Of a stretch of 64,000 nucleotides of DNA, positions 43,984-51,626 are shown piece by piece (within the stretch, counting starts at the first letter, position 1; each line of letters starts with the position of its first letter). Source of the DNA: Chryseobacterium pennipullorum. Lineage in GTDB: Bacteria > Bacteroidota > Bacteroidia > Flavobacteriales > Weeksellaceae. The notes beneath the pieces were generated by a model. The model was given only the letters and a program-made list of their open reading frames with translations. It had not been told where the DNA came from and did not search any database. A program made the position numbers and the translations under genes. The stretch covers positions 54,868-118,867 of the forward strand of contig NZ_QNVV01000015.1 in NCBI RefSeq assembly GCF_003384725.1, in the 5' to 3' direction.

Positions 43984-44976
43984 TTATTCTCCCCTGTGGC
44001 TGGAAAGATCCATGGAAACTCCTATCTGGTTGACATTCGATGAGTTGTGATATCTTACGTGGGCGTAGTCTATACGGAACCTCGATACTTTCACACCAAA
44101 TCCTGCAGAAAGTCCTGAAAAATTTCTCTGATCCGCTACGGCAAGTTCATTGCCTCTCTTCACATTATATCCCAGTCTGATATTAAAGTTTTTTTCCGGA
44201 AACAGTTCTGCCCCCAGAGAAAAATGGTCTGCAATTTTTCTGCCTGCATTTACTTTCTGGCCGTCTGCAGTATATTCTGAAGAAATATCAAACTTCTGAA
44301 GGTCGTGAGCTGTAAGGGTAATCGCAAGAGGGAAGTTCTTTAATATTCTGGTATAACCCAGATCCACTCTGAAAGGAAGATTTTCCCGTACTCCATTGAA
44401 TGACTTCAGCTGAAAACCAAAATTTCTAAGAACAAGAGAAAGTACTTCCTTGTTCTTTTTATTATGATAGGTAACTCCCGCAGTTGCTGAGATGGCGGAA
44501 GAAGTATAATTGTCTATTTTTGAGGTTACAAAATTAAGCCCTCCACCAATAGTCCAGTCTTCTTCAAACTGGTAAGCATAACCCGCGCCAATAGCTACAT
44601 CAGACGCTTTAAATTCTCCATTTTCAAAACCACTTTCATCCGTTCGTGGAATACTTCCGTAGCTCATATACCTTGCATTGATAGTGGCCATGTGACCATT
44701 TTCAAAATCTTTGGCATAGGCAATGGTTCCATATTTAGAATCGGCAAGATAAGCGGTAGCATTTACTGAAAGCTGTTTGTCCGAATCTTTATTTAGGAGA
44801 GCCGGGTTTGCAATAGCAAAGGAAACATCATAATCTCTTATCGAAATTGCATCACCACCCAGAGCGGCCTGTCTTGCAGATACAGGTACGTTTAAGAACG
44901 GATACACATTTGTTCCCATTTGCGCATAAGAAACAATTCCTGATAGAAATAATGAAAAAATGATAATTTTCTTCAA
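43984..44976 (-). CDS. porQ: PorQ, type IX secretion system protein
   Basis: A 330-residue outer membrane barrel protein. A signal peptide (MKKIIIFSLFLSGIVSYAQ) is followed by the PorQ-typical FLNVPVSARQAALGGDAISI and a series of beta strands ending near IDYAHVRYHNSSNVNQIGVSMDLSSH. In the type IX system PorQ works with PorU, PorV and PorZ in the attachment complex that anchors cargo proteins. It is transcribed with cmk and diverges from pyrH, an arrangement common in flavobacteria. A TATTTTTG element (44995-45002) lies just upstream. Confidence 0.93.
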   Translation of the reverse strand: MKKIIIFSLFLSGIVSYAQMGTNVYPFLNVPVSARQAALGGDAISIRDYDVSFAIANPALLNKDSDKQLSVNATAYLADSKYGTIAYAKDFENGHMATINARYMSYGSIPRTDESGFENGEFKASDVAIGAGYAYQFEEDWTIGGGLNFVTSKIDNYTSSAISATAGVTYHNKKNKEVLSLVLRNFGFQLKSFNGVRENLPFRVDLGYTRILKNFPLAITLTAHDLQKFDISSEYTADGQKVNAGRKIADHFSLGAELFPEKNFNIRLGYNVKRGNELAVADQRNFSGLSAGFGVKVSRFRIDYAHVRYHNSSNVNQIGVSMDLSSHRGE

Positions 44977-44994
44977 CTCAATTTATAATTAATG

Positions 44995-45002
44995 CAAAAA
45001 TA
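44995..45002 (-). promoter_or_regulatory. -7 promoter element of porQ
   Basis: TATTTTTG on the minus strand matches TAnnTTTG and ends 18 bp before the porQ ATG. Confidence 0.5.
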
Positions 45003-45081
45003 ATCCTTTTTCGTACTTTTCAAAATATTTCTGACATTATTTCTAATTAAATATTTTTCTTTTATCAATATTTTTAATGAT

Positions 45082-45089
45082 TATATTTG
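45082..45089 (+). promoter_or_regulatory. -7 promoter element of pyrH
   Basis: TATATTTG matches TAnnTTTG and lies 54 bp before the pyrH ATG. The -33 element is not clear. Confidence 0.5.
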
Positions 45090-45140
45090 CAAAATCAAAA
45101 TTTGGGAAAACCCGTACTAATAAAAGTTTATTAAAAATAA

Positions 45141-45851
<711 letters not shown>

Positions 45852-45935
45852 TAAAGCACAGGCGATCAATAATAGATAGTATAACTTATTTGCGCTATAT
45901 TTCTGTAACTATTGTACAGGACTTGAAAATATATA

Positions 45936-45980
45936 AACCAGCTGTCACAACTTAATTGTAGTGGCAGCTGGTTTTTTTTT
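45936..45980 (+). terminator. Terminator downstream of pyrH
   Basis: AACCAGCTGTCAC (45936-45948) pairs with GTGGCAGCTGGTT (45961-45973), with one mismatch, and runs into a long T tract. Confidence 0.85.
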
Positions 45981-46281
45981 GGAGATCTCATTGTTCTCAC
46001 AGCTGAAAAAACGGATCAGGCGTTAGATAGAGGCCACGCAGAAAGTTGAGTTAATGGAATAGAATGATATTGATCCTCTTCGATTTCAAGGCAAAATTAT
46101 ATTTAGAAAAATATTTCGTTCCCCCCAAACTTTTGTACCTGATCCGAAAAAGCAGAGTAGAAATAGGAGAGGATAGCATGCCATACTTTTAATAAGGCTA
46201 TTTTCAATACTTTTTATTCTATCCTTAACGGCGTTGATGAAAAATAGACAGTCATACTCACTTTATATCAAAAACAATCAT

Positions 46282-46289
46282 TATTTTTG
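46282..46289 (+). promoter_or_regulatory. -7 promoter element upstream of frr
   Basis: TATTTTTG matches TAnnTTTG. Transcription would start near 46292-46296, exactly where the paired leader begins, about 125 nt before the frr ATG. Confidence 0.5.
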
Positions 46290-46290
46290 C

Positions 46291-46382
46291 AGCACTGAAT
46301 AGTAAAAAGCGGCAGGTAAACGATGTCATGGATAATGAAGGTGAAGTGATTTACAAGTATCACTGCTTTGGTATTCAGTGTT
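46291..46382 (+). ncRNA. Candidate structured leader or small RNA before frr
   Basis: CACTGAATA (46293-46301) pairs with TATTCAGTG (46372-46380). Inside, AAAGC (46306-46310) pairs with GCTTT (46365-46369), and AGTGAT (46345-46350) with ATCACT (46359-46364) across an 8-nt loop. The nested helices form one arm with an internal region of about 34 nt. A promoter element lies immediately upstream. No Rfam family is claimed. Confidence 0.4.
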
Positions 46383-46419
46383 TTATAATATGTGTAATTT
46401 ATCAAACTATCAAATAATA

Positions 46420-46974
46420 ATGGAAGAATTAGATCTTATATTAGAATCTGTAAAACAGGACATGGATGCAGCGGTAAAGCACTTGGATCATGCATTTCAA
46501 AGAATTAGGGCGGGACGTGCTTCTACATCGATGGTTCAGGATGTAATGGTTGAATATTACGGAGCTCAGACTCCTCTCAACCAGGTAGCCAATGTTTCTG
46601 TTCCAGATGCAATGACCATCTCTATTCAACCTTGGGACAGAACAGCGATCAATGCCATTGAAAAAGCGATCATCAACTCCAATTTAGGTTTTGCACCTTC
46701 TAACAACGGAGAGAATATTATTCTGAATGTTCCCCCTTTAACGGAGGAGAGAAGAAGAGAGCTGGCCAAGCAGGCTAAGACCGAAGCTGAGCAAACGAAG
46801 GTGACGGTAAGAAACGCAAGACAGGACGGTTTGAAAGAACTTAAAAAGCTTGAGGGTGTTTCTGAAGACGTGATCAAAGGAGTAGAAGAGGAGATTCAGA
46901 ATTACACTGATAAATATGTAAAACTTTGCGATGAGCATCTGAAAACAAAAGAAGCTGAAATTATGAAAGTATAA
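46420..46974 (+). CDS. frr: Ribosome recycling factor
   Basis: A 184-residue factor that splits post-termination ribosomes with EF-G. The ATG at 46420 is used because MEELDLILESVKQDMDAAV gives the usual N-terminus; the frame reaches back to 46378. Signatures are RIRAGRAST, NVSVPDAMTISIQPWDR, IINSNLGFAPSNNGENI and PPLTEERRRELAKQAK. The two-domain three-helix-bundle layout has normal length. A terminator follows directly. Confidence 0.98.
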   Translation: MEELDLILESVKQDMDAAVKHLDHAFQRIRAGRASTSMVQDVMVEYYGAQTPLNQVANVSVPDAMTISIQPWDRTAINAIEKAIINSNLGFAPSNNGENIILNVPPLTEERRRELAKQAKTEAEQTKVTVRNARQDGLKELKKLEGVSEDVIKGVEEEIQNYTDKYVKLCDEHLKTKEAEIMKV

Positions 46975-46994
46975 TTTTCAGTTTTTTAAAATAA

Positions 46995-47030
46995 AAAAGA
47001 GGTTTCCGAGGGGAAACCTCTTTTGTTTTT
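46995..47030 (+). terminator. Terminator of frr
   Basis: AAAAGAGGTTTCC (46995-47007) pairs with GGAAACCTCTTTT (47012-47024) and is followed by GTTTTT. Confidence 0.9.
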
Positions 47031-47222
47031 GCCGAATCTGATTCTGAATCCAACTTTTTTATTAATGAAAGTTACATTCAAGCGCCCTGTAGATGGGTTG
47101 TTTTGAATTTTTGTTACAATACTGTTCGTCTCTATAATATTTTGATAAGTATTGACGTTAATTTGTTATATTTATACAATTATTCCTGAAGTCATTTAAA
47201 AGCAGGAAATTTAAACATTATA

Positions 47223-48284
47223 ATGATGACGAAGATTATTGGAGTAGGCAACTACATCCCATCAGAAACAATTACTAATTTATTTTTTGATAAACACATT
47301 TTTCTTAATGAAGAGGGCATATTATTAAAAGAAAATAATGCAACTATTACAGACAAATTAAAAAAGATCACAGGAATAGAAGAACGGAGGTATGCTCAGA
47401 CCACACAGGTCACTTCAGATTTGGGATTAATTGCTGCTCAAAAGGCCATAGATCATGCGGGGATAGATCCGGAAACACTGGATTATATCATATTTGCCCA
47501 CAATTTTGGGGACGTCCGTTTCGGAACGGTTCAGTCGGATACGGTGCCCAGCCTTGCAGCCAGAGTAAAGCATTTATTAGGGATCAGAAACAATTTCTGT
47601 GTGGCCTATGATGTACTTTTTGGCTGTCCGGGATGGATAGAAGGTATGATACAGGCTAATGCATTCATTAAAGCCGGAATTGCCAAGCGGTGTCTGGTCA
47701 TAGGTGCTGAGACGCTTTCGCGTGTTGTGGATATTCATGACAGAGACAGTATGATTTATGCTGACGGTGCAGGAGCGGCAGTTTTAGAGATTAATAAAGA
47801 TGATGATTCAGGGATTAAATCCCATTTGTCTGCTTCCTATACTTTCAAAGAGAAAGACTTTCTGTATTTTGGAAAATCTTATAATAATGAAAGATGCCCC
47901 GATACCCGATACATCAAAATGGATGGAAGGAAAATTTACGAATTTGCCCTTGTGAATGTGCCTGATGCGATGAAGAAATGCTTCGATAACAGCGGATATA
48001 CTATCGATCAGCTTGACAAGATTATTATTCATCAGGCCAATGAAAAAATGGATGAAGCCATCGTTGATAGATTCTATCAGCTGTATAATACCCCGGTTCC
48101 TGAGAATATAATGCCAATGGTCATTCAAAAGCTTGGAAACAGCAGCGTGGCGACCATTCCGTCTCTACTTTCAATGATTTTAAACGATGAGCTGGATCAC
48201 CATAAGATTGAAAAGAATAATGTGGTTCTGTTTGCCTCAGTAGGGGCAGGTATGAACATTAATGCTTTTGTGTACAAATTCTAG
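47223..48284 (+). CDS. 3-oxoacyl-ACP synthase III family ketosynthase
   Basis: A 353-residue KAS III-fold enzyme with the catalytic triad C135 (VLFGCPGW), H270 (IIHQANEK) and N306 (LGNSSVATIP). The start is MMTKIIGVG; the second Met is equally possible. FabH starts fatty acid chains from acetyl-CoA or branched acyl-CoA, but relatives such as DarB make resorcinols. The active-site surroundings differ from the usual FabH ACSG type, since the Cys sits in DVLFGCPGW. No fatty-acid or plpD-type genes are adjacent, so this is probably a second, specialised copy. A bidirectional terminator follows. Confidence 0.88.
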   Translation: MMTKIIGVGNYIPSETITNLFFDKHIFLNEEGILLKENNATITDKLKKITGIEERRYAQTTQVTSDLGLIAAQKAIDHAGIDPETLDYIIFAHNFGDVRFGTVQSDTVPSLAARVKHLLGIRNNFCVAYDVLFGCPGWIEGMIQANAFIKAGIAKRCLVIGAETLSRVVDIHDRDSMIYADGAGAAVLEINKDDDSGIKSHLSASYTFKEKDFLYFGKSYNNERCPDTRYIKMDGRKIYEFALVNVPDAMKKCFDNSGYTIDQLDKIIIHQANEKMDEAIVDRFYQLYNTPVPENIMPMVIQKLGNSSVATIPSLLSMILNDELDHHKIEKNNVVLFASVGAGMNINAFVYKF

Positions 48285-48321
48285 CTGCCACACATACAAA
48301 CTGAAATTTCAGTGTATCATA

Positions 48322-48353
48322 AAAAGAGGTTCTTCTGAAACCTCTTTTTTTTT
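48322..48353 (+). terminator. Terminator between the KAS III and lipoprotein genes
   Basis: AAAAGAGGTT (48322-48331) pairs with AACCTCTTTT (48339-48348) and is followed by Ts. The A run before it lets it serve the convergent gene as well. Confidence 0.85.
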
Positions 48354-48993
48354 ACAGACATCGGACAGCTCCTTTCTGGTCTTTATGCTTCAATAAAGTT
48401 TCATAAGCCTTAAGCAGCTGATCTGCATGGCACGGAACTTCTTTGTTGGCAAATTGATCTCGAGAAGATTTCGTTTTATGGTTCGATCTTATGCTGTATT
48501 TCTTTTCCAGGCATTTCAGTGGCTGCCCATCTTGCAGATACGTACGGGTTTCTGTAATATCATCTTTCGTAACAGGCTTTTCCGGGGTGCCGCCATCAAA
48601 ATTCCAGACTGTTTCTTCAGTGAAAATAAAGAACGGTTTTCCCTCTTTTATAAAATATCTTTCAACTGCTGAAAAATGAGAATGTTCAGCGTAAAAATGT
48701 TCAATGATTTTAACGTTGTCTTTGTCAGAATGGAAAACAACTTCACCTGTAGGCTCCCCGTTACAATCATATGTGAATTTTGAAGTGCTGAATTTTTTCG
48801 CATTCATTTGATCCTGCAGAGCTGTATATTCTTTTTTTATCTGATCAATGGGGTCTGAAGAGATTGCTTGTAGAGGATCCTTTTTTACAACAGCACTGTC
48901 CCGCGAAACAGATGATGTGGAGGGGTTCTCTTTTTGATTTTCTTTGCATGACAGTAGGGCGAGCAGTCCGGCCATGAGGAATAGTATTTTCAT
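48352..48993 (-). CDS. Hypothetical lipoprotein
   Basis: A 213-residue exported protein counted from the ATG at 48993, which opens a lipoprotein signal (MKILFLMAGLLALLSC, then KENQ); the frame extends to 49041 without reason. A Ser/Thr/Lys linker (about 20-45) is followed by a domain of alternating strands (FTYDCNGEPTGEVVFHSDKD, HFYAEHSHFSAVERYFIKEGKPFFIFTEETVW). The pattern recalls DUF-type lipoproteins that measure antiparallel sheets, but I cannot name the family. A few cysteines (DCNG, LKCLEK, VPCHAD, VRCL) could form disulfides. It is a single gene, convergent with the KAS III gene. Confidence 0.75.
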   Translation of the reverse strand: MKILFLMAGLLALLSCKENQKENPSTSSVSRDSAVVKKDPLQAISSDPIDQIKKEYTALQDQMNAKKFSTSKFTYDCNGEPTGEVVFHSDKDNVKIIEHFYAEHSHFSAVERYFIKEGKPFFIFTEETVWNFDGGTPEKPVTKDDITETRTYLQDGQPLKCLEKKYSIRSNHKTKSSRDQFANKEVPCHADQLLKAYETLLKHKDQKGAVRCL

Positions 48994-49335
48994 AGTATAT
49001 AGGGTTTGGTGTTGGGTAAAAATACAAAAAAGTAAAGCCATCCAAAAAGACTTTCAATTTGAAAGCCTCTATTTTTCTTTATTTGCAGTTTACAGTGTGG
49101 TCATAGTTCATCTCACTGATTGTGAAAGTTTATCTGTTGTAGAATTACTGATTACTTCCGAGATAAATTTCTAAGTCCAATTCTTTTTTCTCCTGATTTT
49201 TAAGAGAATCTTATTTTCCTTTCGACTTTTTTTGCTTTGACAAATGGACAGTCTGCAAAACTGAAAATTTATATGAATGCAATAAAAAAGATCCAGCGAA
49301 CTGGATCTTTGGTGTGTTTATCTATAAAACTAATC
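48994..49335. other. Intergenic region upstream of the lipoprotein gene
   Basis: This 342-bp stretch has the terminator of the lptF/G-like gene (49287-49310, minus). I see no gene in the rest. Confidence 0.5.
49284..49310 (-). terminator. Terminator of the ftsK-lolA-lptF/G cluster
   Basis: AAAGATCCAG (49287-49296) pairs with CTGGATCTTT (49301-49310); the minus strand continues with a T run. Confidence 0.85.
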
Positions 49336-50793
49336 TTATTGATATCTTTTATGCTCTCTGCTTTTTGAAAACCTTTTCGTAATCGGCTTAAACAGAGCTT
49401 TGTATTTCTCTGCGTCAAACAGCTGCGAATCGGTGAGGGCTTTATACGTCATCCATATTCCAAAGGGAAGAAGGATGAGATTTGGAAGCCATGCCGCCAG
49501 ATAAGGGTTCATTTTTCCGCTCCAGGACATGTTTTCAACCCCAACATTCATTACGTAAAAGACGATGAAAATTACGATGGCAATAATAACCGGAAGCCCC
49601 ATACCTCCTTTTCTGATGATAGATCCCAAACTGGCTCCAATCAGGAAGAAAATGATACAGGTCACAGAATAGGATACAATTCTCTGCTGGTAAATGACGA
49701 TCTTGCTGAAGTATTTTACATTGGAGCTGAACTCGTTCTTCTTGGATTCCAGGGTGCTTTTCAGGTTATCTAATCGGGTATAAGATTGGTAAATGATCTC
49801 CAGCTTCTTTTCACCTTTGATGCTGTCCAGTTTGATCTGTGATTTCGGGGCTTCTTTTTTCTTGTTTCCAACATCCATATAGCTGACAACCGAATTGGTC
49901 TGGCTCAACACTTCGGCGCCGATATTTTTGAAGAACAGCTCGTTTTCCTTTTTATTCTTATCAATCGTTCCGTTTAGCTGACCATAGGTCTGAAAACGGA
50001 AGTCATCGGTGATTTGTTCTTTTTCAATGGCTTTATTGATGATCTCACTGATGTCAAAGTGGGAGACCAGAGTATCGAATTTAATAGCTTGATCAGGCTG
50101 TTTCAGCCTTGCCGATTCCCCTTTTCCAGCATGTGCGTCTTCAAATACGTAACCGTTGTAAAGAACCAGTTTCAGGAAGTTTTTATTGGCTGCCGGTACA
50201 AATTTTCCCTTTTCCGCTACTACTGATTGCTGGTTTTCATAAGAACTGGCTTTTTTGTGTACAAAAACCCCTTCAATATTTTCTCCGTTATCTCCATATA
50301 TTTTATCAAACTTTACCATGTATCCGGGTATCTGATCAATAAACTGTCCCGGTGTGAAGTTAATCGCCGGTTTGGTCTGAGCTATATTGAAAAGCATGTT
50401 TTTTGCCTTTTTCTGAAAATCCGGAATAATATTGTTGGAGAAAAAGAACAGCATGATGGCAAGTGCGGCAGCAATTCCCAACAACGGGGTCATGACTCTG
50501 GTCAGTGGAATTCCCGCAGCTTTCATTGCAGCAAGTTCGTAACGCTCTCCAAATTCACCAAATGACATAATACTGGCGAGAAGAATCGTGAGGGGAAGAA
50601 CCATACTGATGACGTTCACCCCAAGGTAAAAAAGAAGTTTCAGGATCTGAAGATAACTCAATCCTTTTCCCATAAACTGTCCCAATTGAACCCAGATAAT
50701 GTTTACAATAAAAATGAAAAACAAAACGCTGAATATAAAGAAAAACGGTCCAAAGAAGGTTTTTATGATATATCGGTCTAGTATTTTTAACAT
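49336..50793 (-). CDS. LptF/LptG-family permease (YjgP/YjgQ)
   Basis: A 485-residue inner membrane protein. Three transmembrane helices at each end (about 10-35, 55-80, 100-120 and 385-470) surround a periplasmic jellyroll-like domain with VVAEKGKFVPAANKNFLKLVLYNGYVFED. These subunits, with LptB, pull LPS out of the inner membrane. Residues ISMVLPLTILLASIMSFGEFGERYELAAMKAAGIPL match the family core. It follows lolA on the same strand with a terminator-like hairpin between. Its being LptF or LptG cannot be decided, and the partner is elsewhere. Confidence 0.93.
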   Translation of the reverse strand: MLKILDRYIIKTFFGPFFFIFSVLFFIFIVNIIWVQLGQFMGKGLSYLQILKLLFYLGVNVISMVLPLTILLASIMSFGEFGERYELAAMKAAGIPLTRVMTPLLGIAAALAIMLFFFSNNIIPDFQKKAKNMLFNIAQTKPAINFTPGQFIDQIPGYMVKFDKIYGDNGENIEGVFVHKKASSYENQQSVVAEKGKFVPAANKNFLKLVLYNGYVFEDAHAGKGESARLKQPDQAIKFDTLVSHFDISEIINKAIEKEQITDDFRFQTYGQLNGTIDKNKKENELFFKNIGAEVLSQTNSVVSYMDVGNKKKEAPKSQIKLDSIKGEKKLEIIYQSYTRLDNLKSTLESKKNEFSSNVKYFSKIVIYQQRIVSYSVTCIIFFLIGASLGSIIRKGGMGLPVIIAIVIFIVFYVMNVGVENMSWSGKMNPYLAAWLPNLILLPFGIWMTYKALTDSQLFDAEKYKALFKPITKRFSKSREHKRYQ

Positions 50794-50808
50794 GCGCCAA
50801 AATTAATC

Positions 50809-50840
50809 AAAAAGCCACAAAGTTTACTTGTGGCTTTTTA
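50809..50840 (-). terminator. Hairpin between lolA and the lptF/G-like gene
   Basis: AAAAAGCCACAA pairs with TTGTGGCTTTTT around GTTTAC; it lies just after the lolA stop and is usable on both strands. Confidence 0.8.
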
Positions 50841-50914
50841 TATTTTGTTATTTTTTTTTCAAAAGTAATGGGTGCACAGCAAATTTTTGAGCGTTGCAGT
50901 TATCCGTTTTACTT

Positions 50915-51562
50915 TTAAAGTTCTGTAATGACATAGTTTTTGAACTTATTCTTATCAAAAACAAACATATTCGGATCCAGCTCCTGGTTTTCCTTGTATT
51001 CTTTAATGGCTATCACTGCAACATCCTTATTGCTGCCATGTTGTTCAAGCTTTACCATTTGTTTTTTAGCAGAATCTACAAACAGATAAACATACTTGAT
51101 GCCGTTTGCTTTTACCGGAGTGAGCTTAATGAAATCTGTATTAACGCCATTAACCATCTTTTTCCCGTTATAGGTCACGTTGTACTCATTTCTGTAATTC
51201 GTCAGGTAATTGATAGGGGAGAACATGGTACTGCTTCCGTTAGGTTTTGCTACAGTTACTTCCATATCATCTGTGCTGATGTTGTAGATTTTGTTTCCGT
51301 CGAAGATCTGTTCAGTATCCATAATCTTCAGTTTATATTTTTCACCGGCAACGTAATAAATCCCTGGCTCCGTTTTGGCCACTTGTCCGTTCATACCGCT
51401 TCCAAAAGAAAATTTGAAGTAAGAATTCTTTTTAGAATTGTAGTTGGCTGTAATATCATCCAATATTTTTTTTGCCTTAGCATCAATCTTCTGTGCATTA
51501 GCCATACCTACTGCTCCTACCACAAAACTTCCTAATATAACTTTTGAAATAATATTTCTCAT
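50915..51562 (-). CDS. lolA: LolA-like outer membrane lipoprotein carrier
   Basis: A 215-residue periplasmic protein with a signal peptide (MRNIISKVILGSFVVGAVGMANAQ) and the LolA fold of an open barrel: AKKILDDITANYNSKKNSYFKFSF, then GIYYVAGEKYKLKIMDTEQIFDG, NKIYNISTDDMEVTVAKP, and YLFVDSAKKQMVKLEQ. LolA carries lipoproteins across the periplasm to the outer membrane. It lies between ftsK (64 bp upstream) and the lptF/G-like gene, a cluster order common in flavobacteria. Confidence 0.92.
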   Translation of the reverse strand: MRNIISKVILGSFVVGAVGMANAQKIDAKAKKILDDITANYNSKKNSYFKFSFGSGMNGQVAKTEPGIYYVAGEKYKLKIMDTEQIFDGNKIYNISTDDMEVTVAKPNGSSTMFSPINYLTNYRNEYNVTYNGKKMVNGVNTDFIKLTPVKANGIKYVYLFVDSAKKQMVKLEQHGSNKDVAVIAIKEYKENQELDPNMFVFDKNKFKNYVITEL

Positions 51563-51626
51563 TTTTTTATTTAATAATCTTTAGACATTCTTAACTGTAA
51601 AAGGTTAAACCCTATGGTTTTTGCTT

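Larger units (their letters stand above)
45852..46419 (+). other. Intergenic region between pyrH and frr
   Basis: This 568-bp stretch holds the pyrH terminator, a region (about 45985-46260) in which I see no gene or repeat, a TATTTTTG promoter element (46282-46289) and a foldable leader (46291-46382). Confidence 0.6.
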
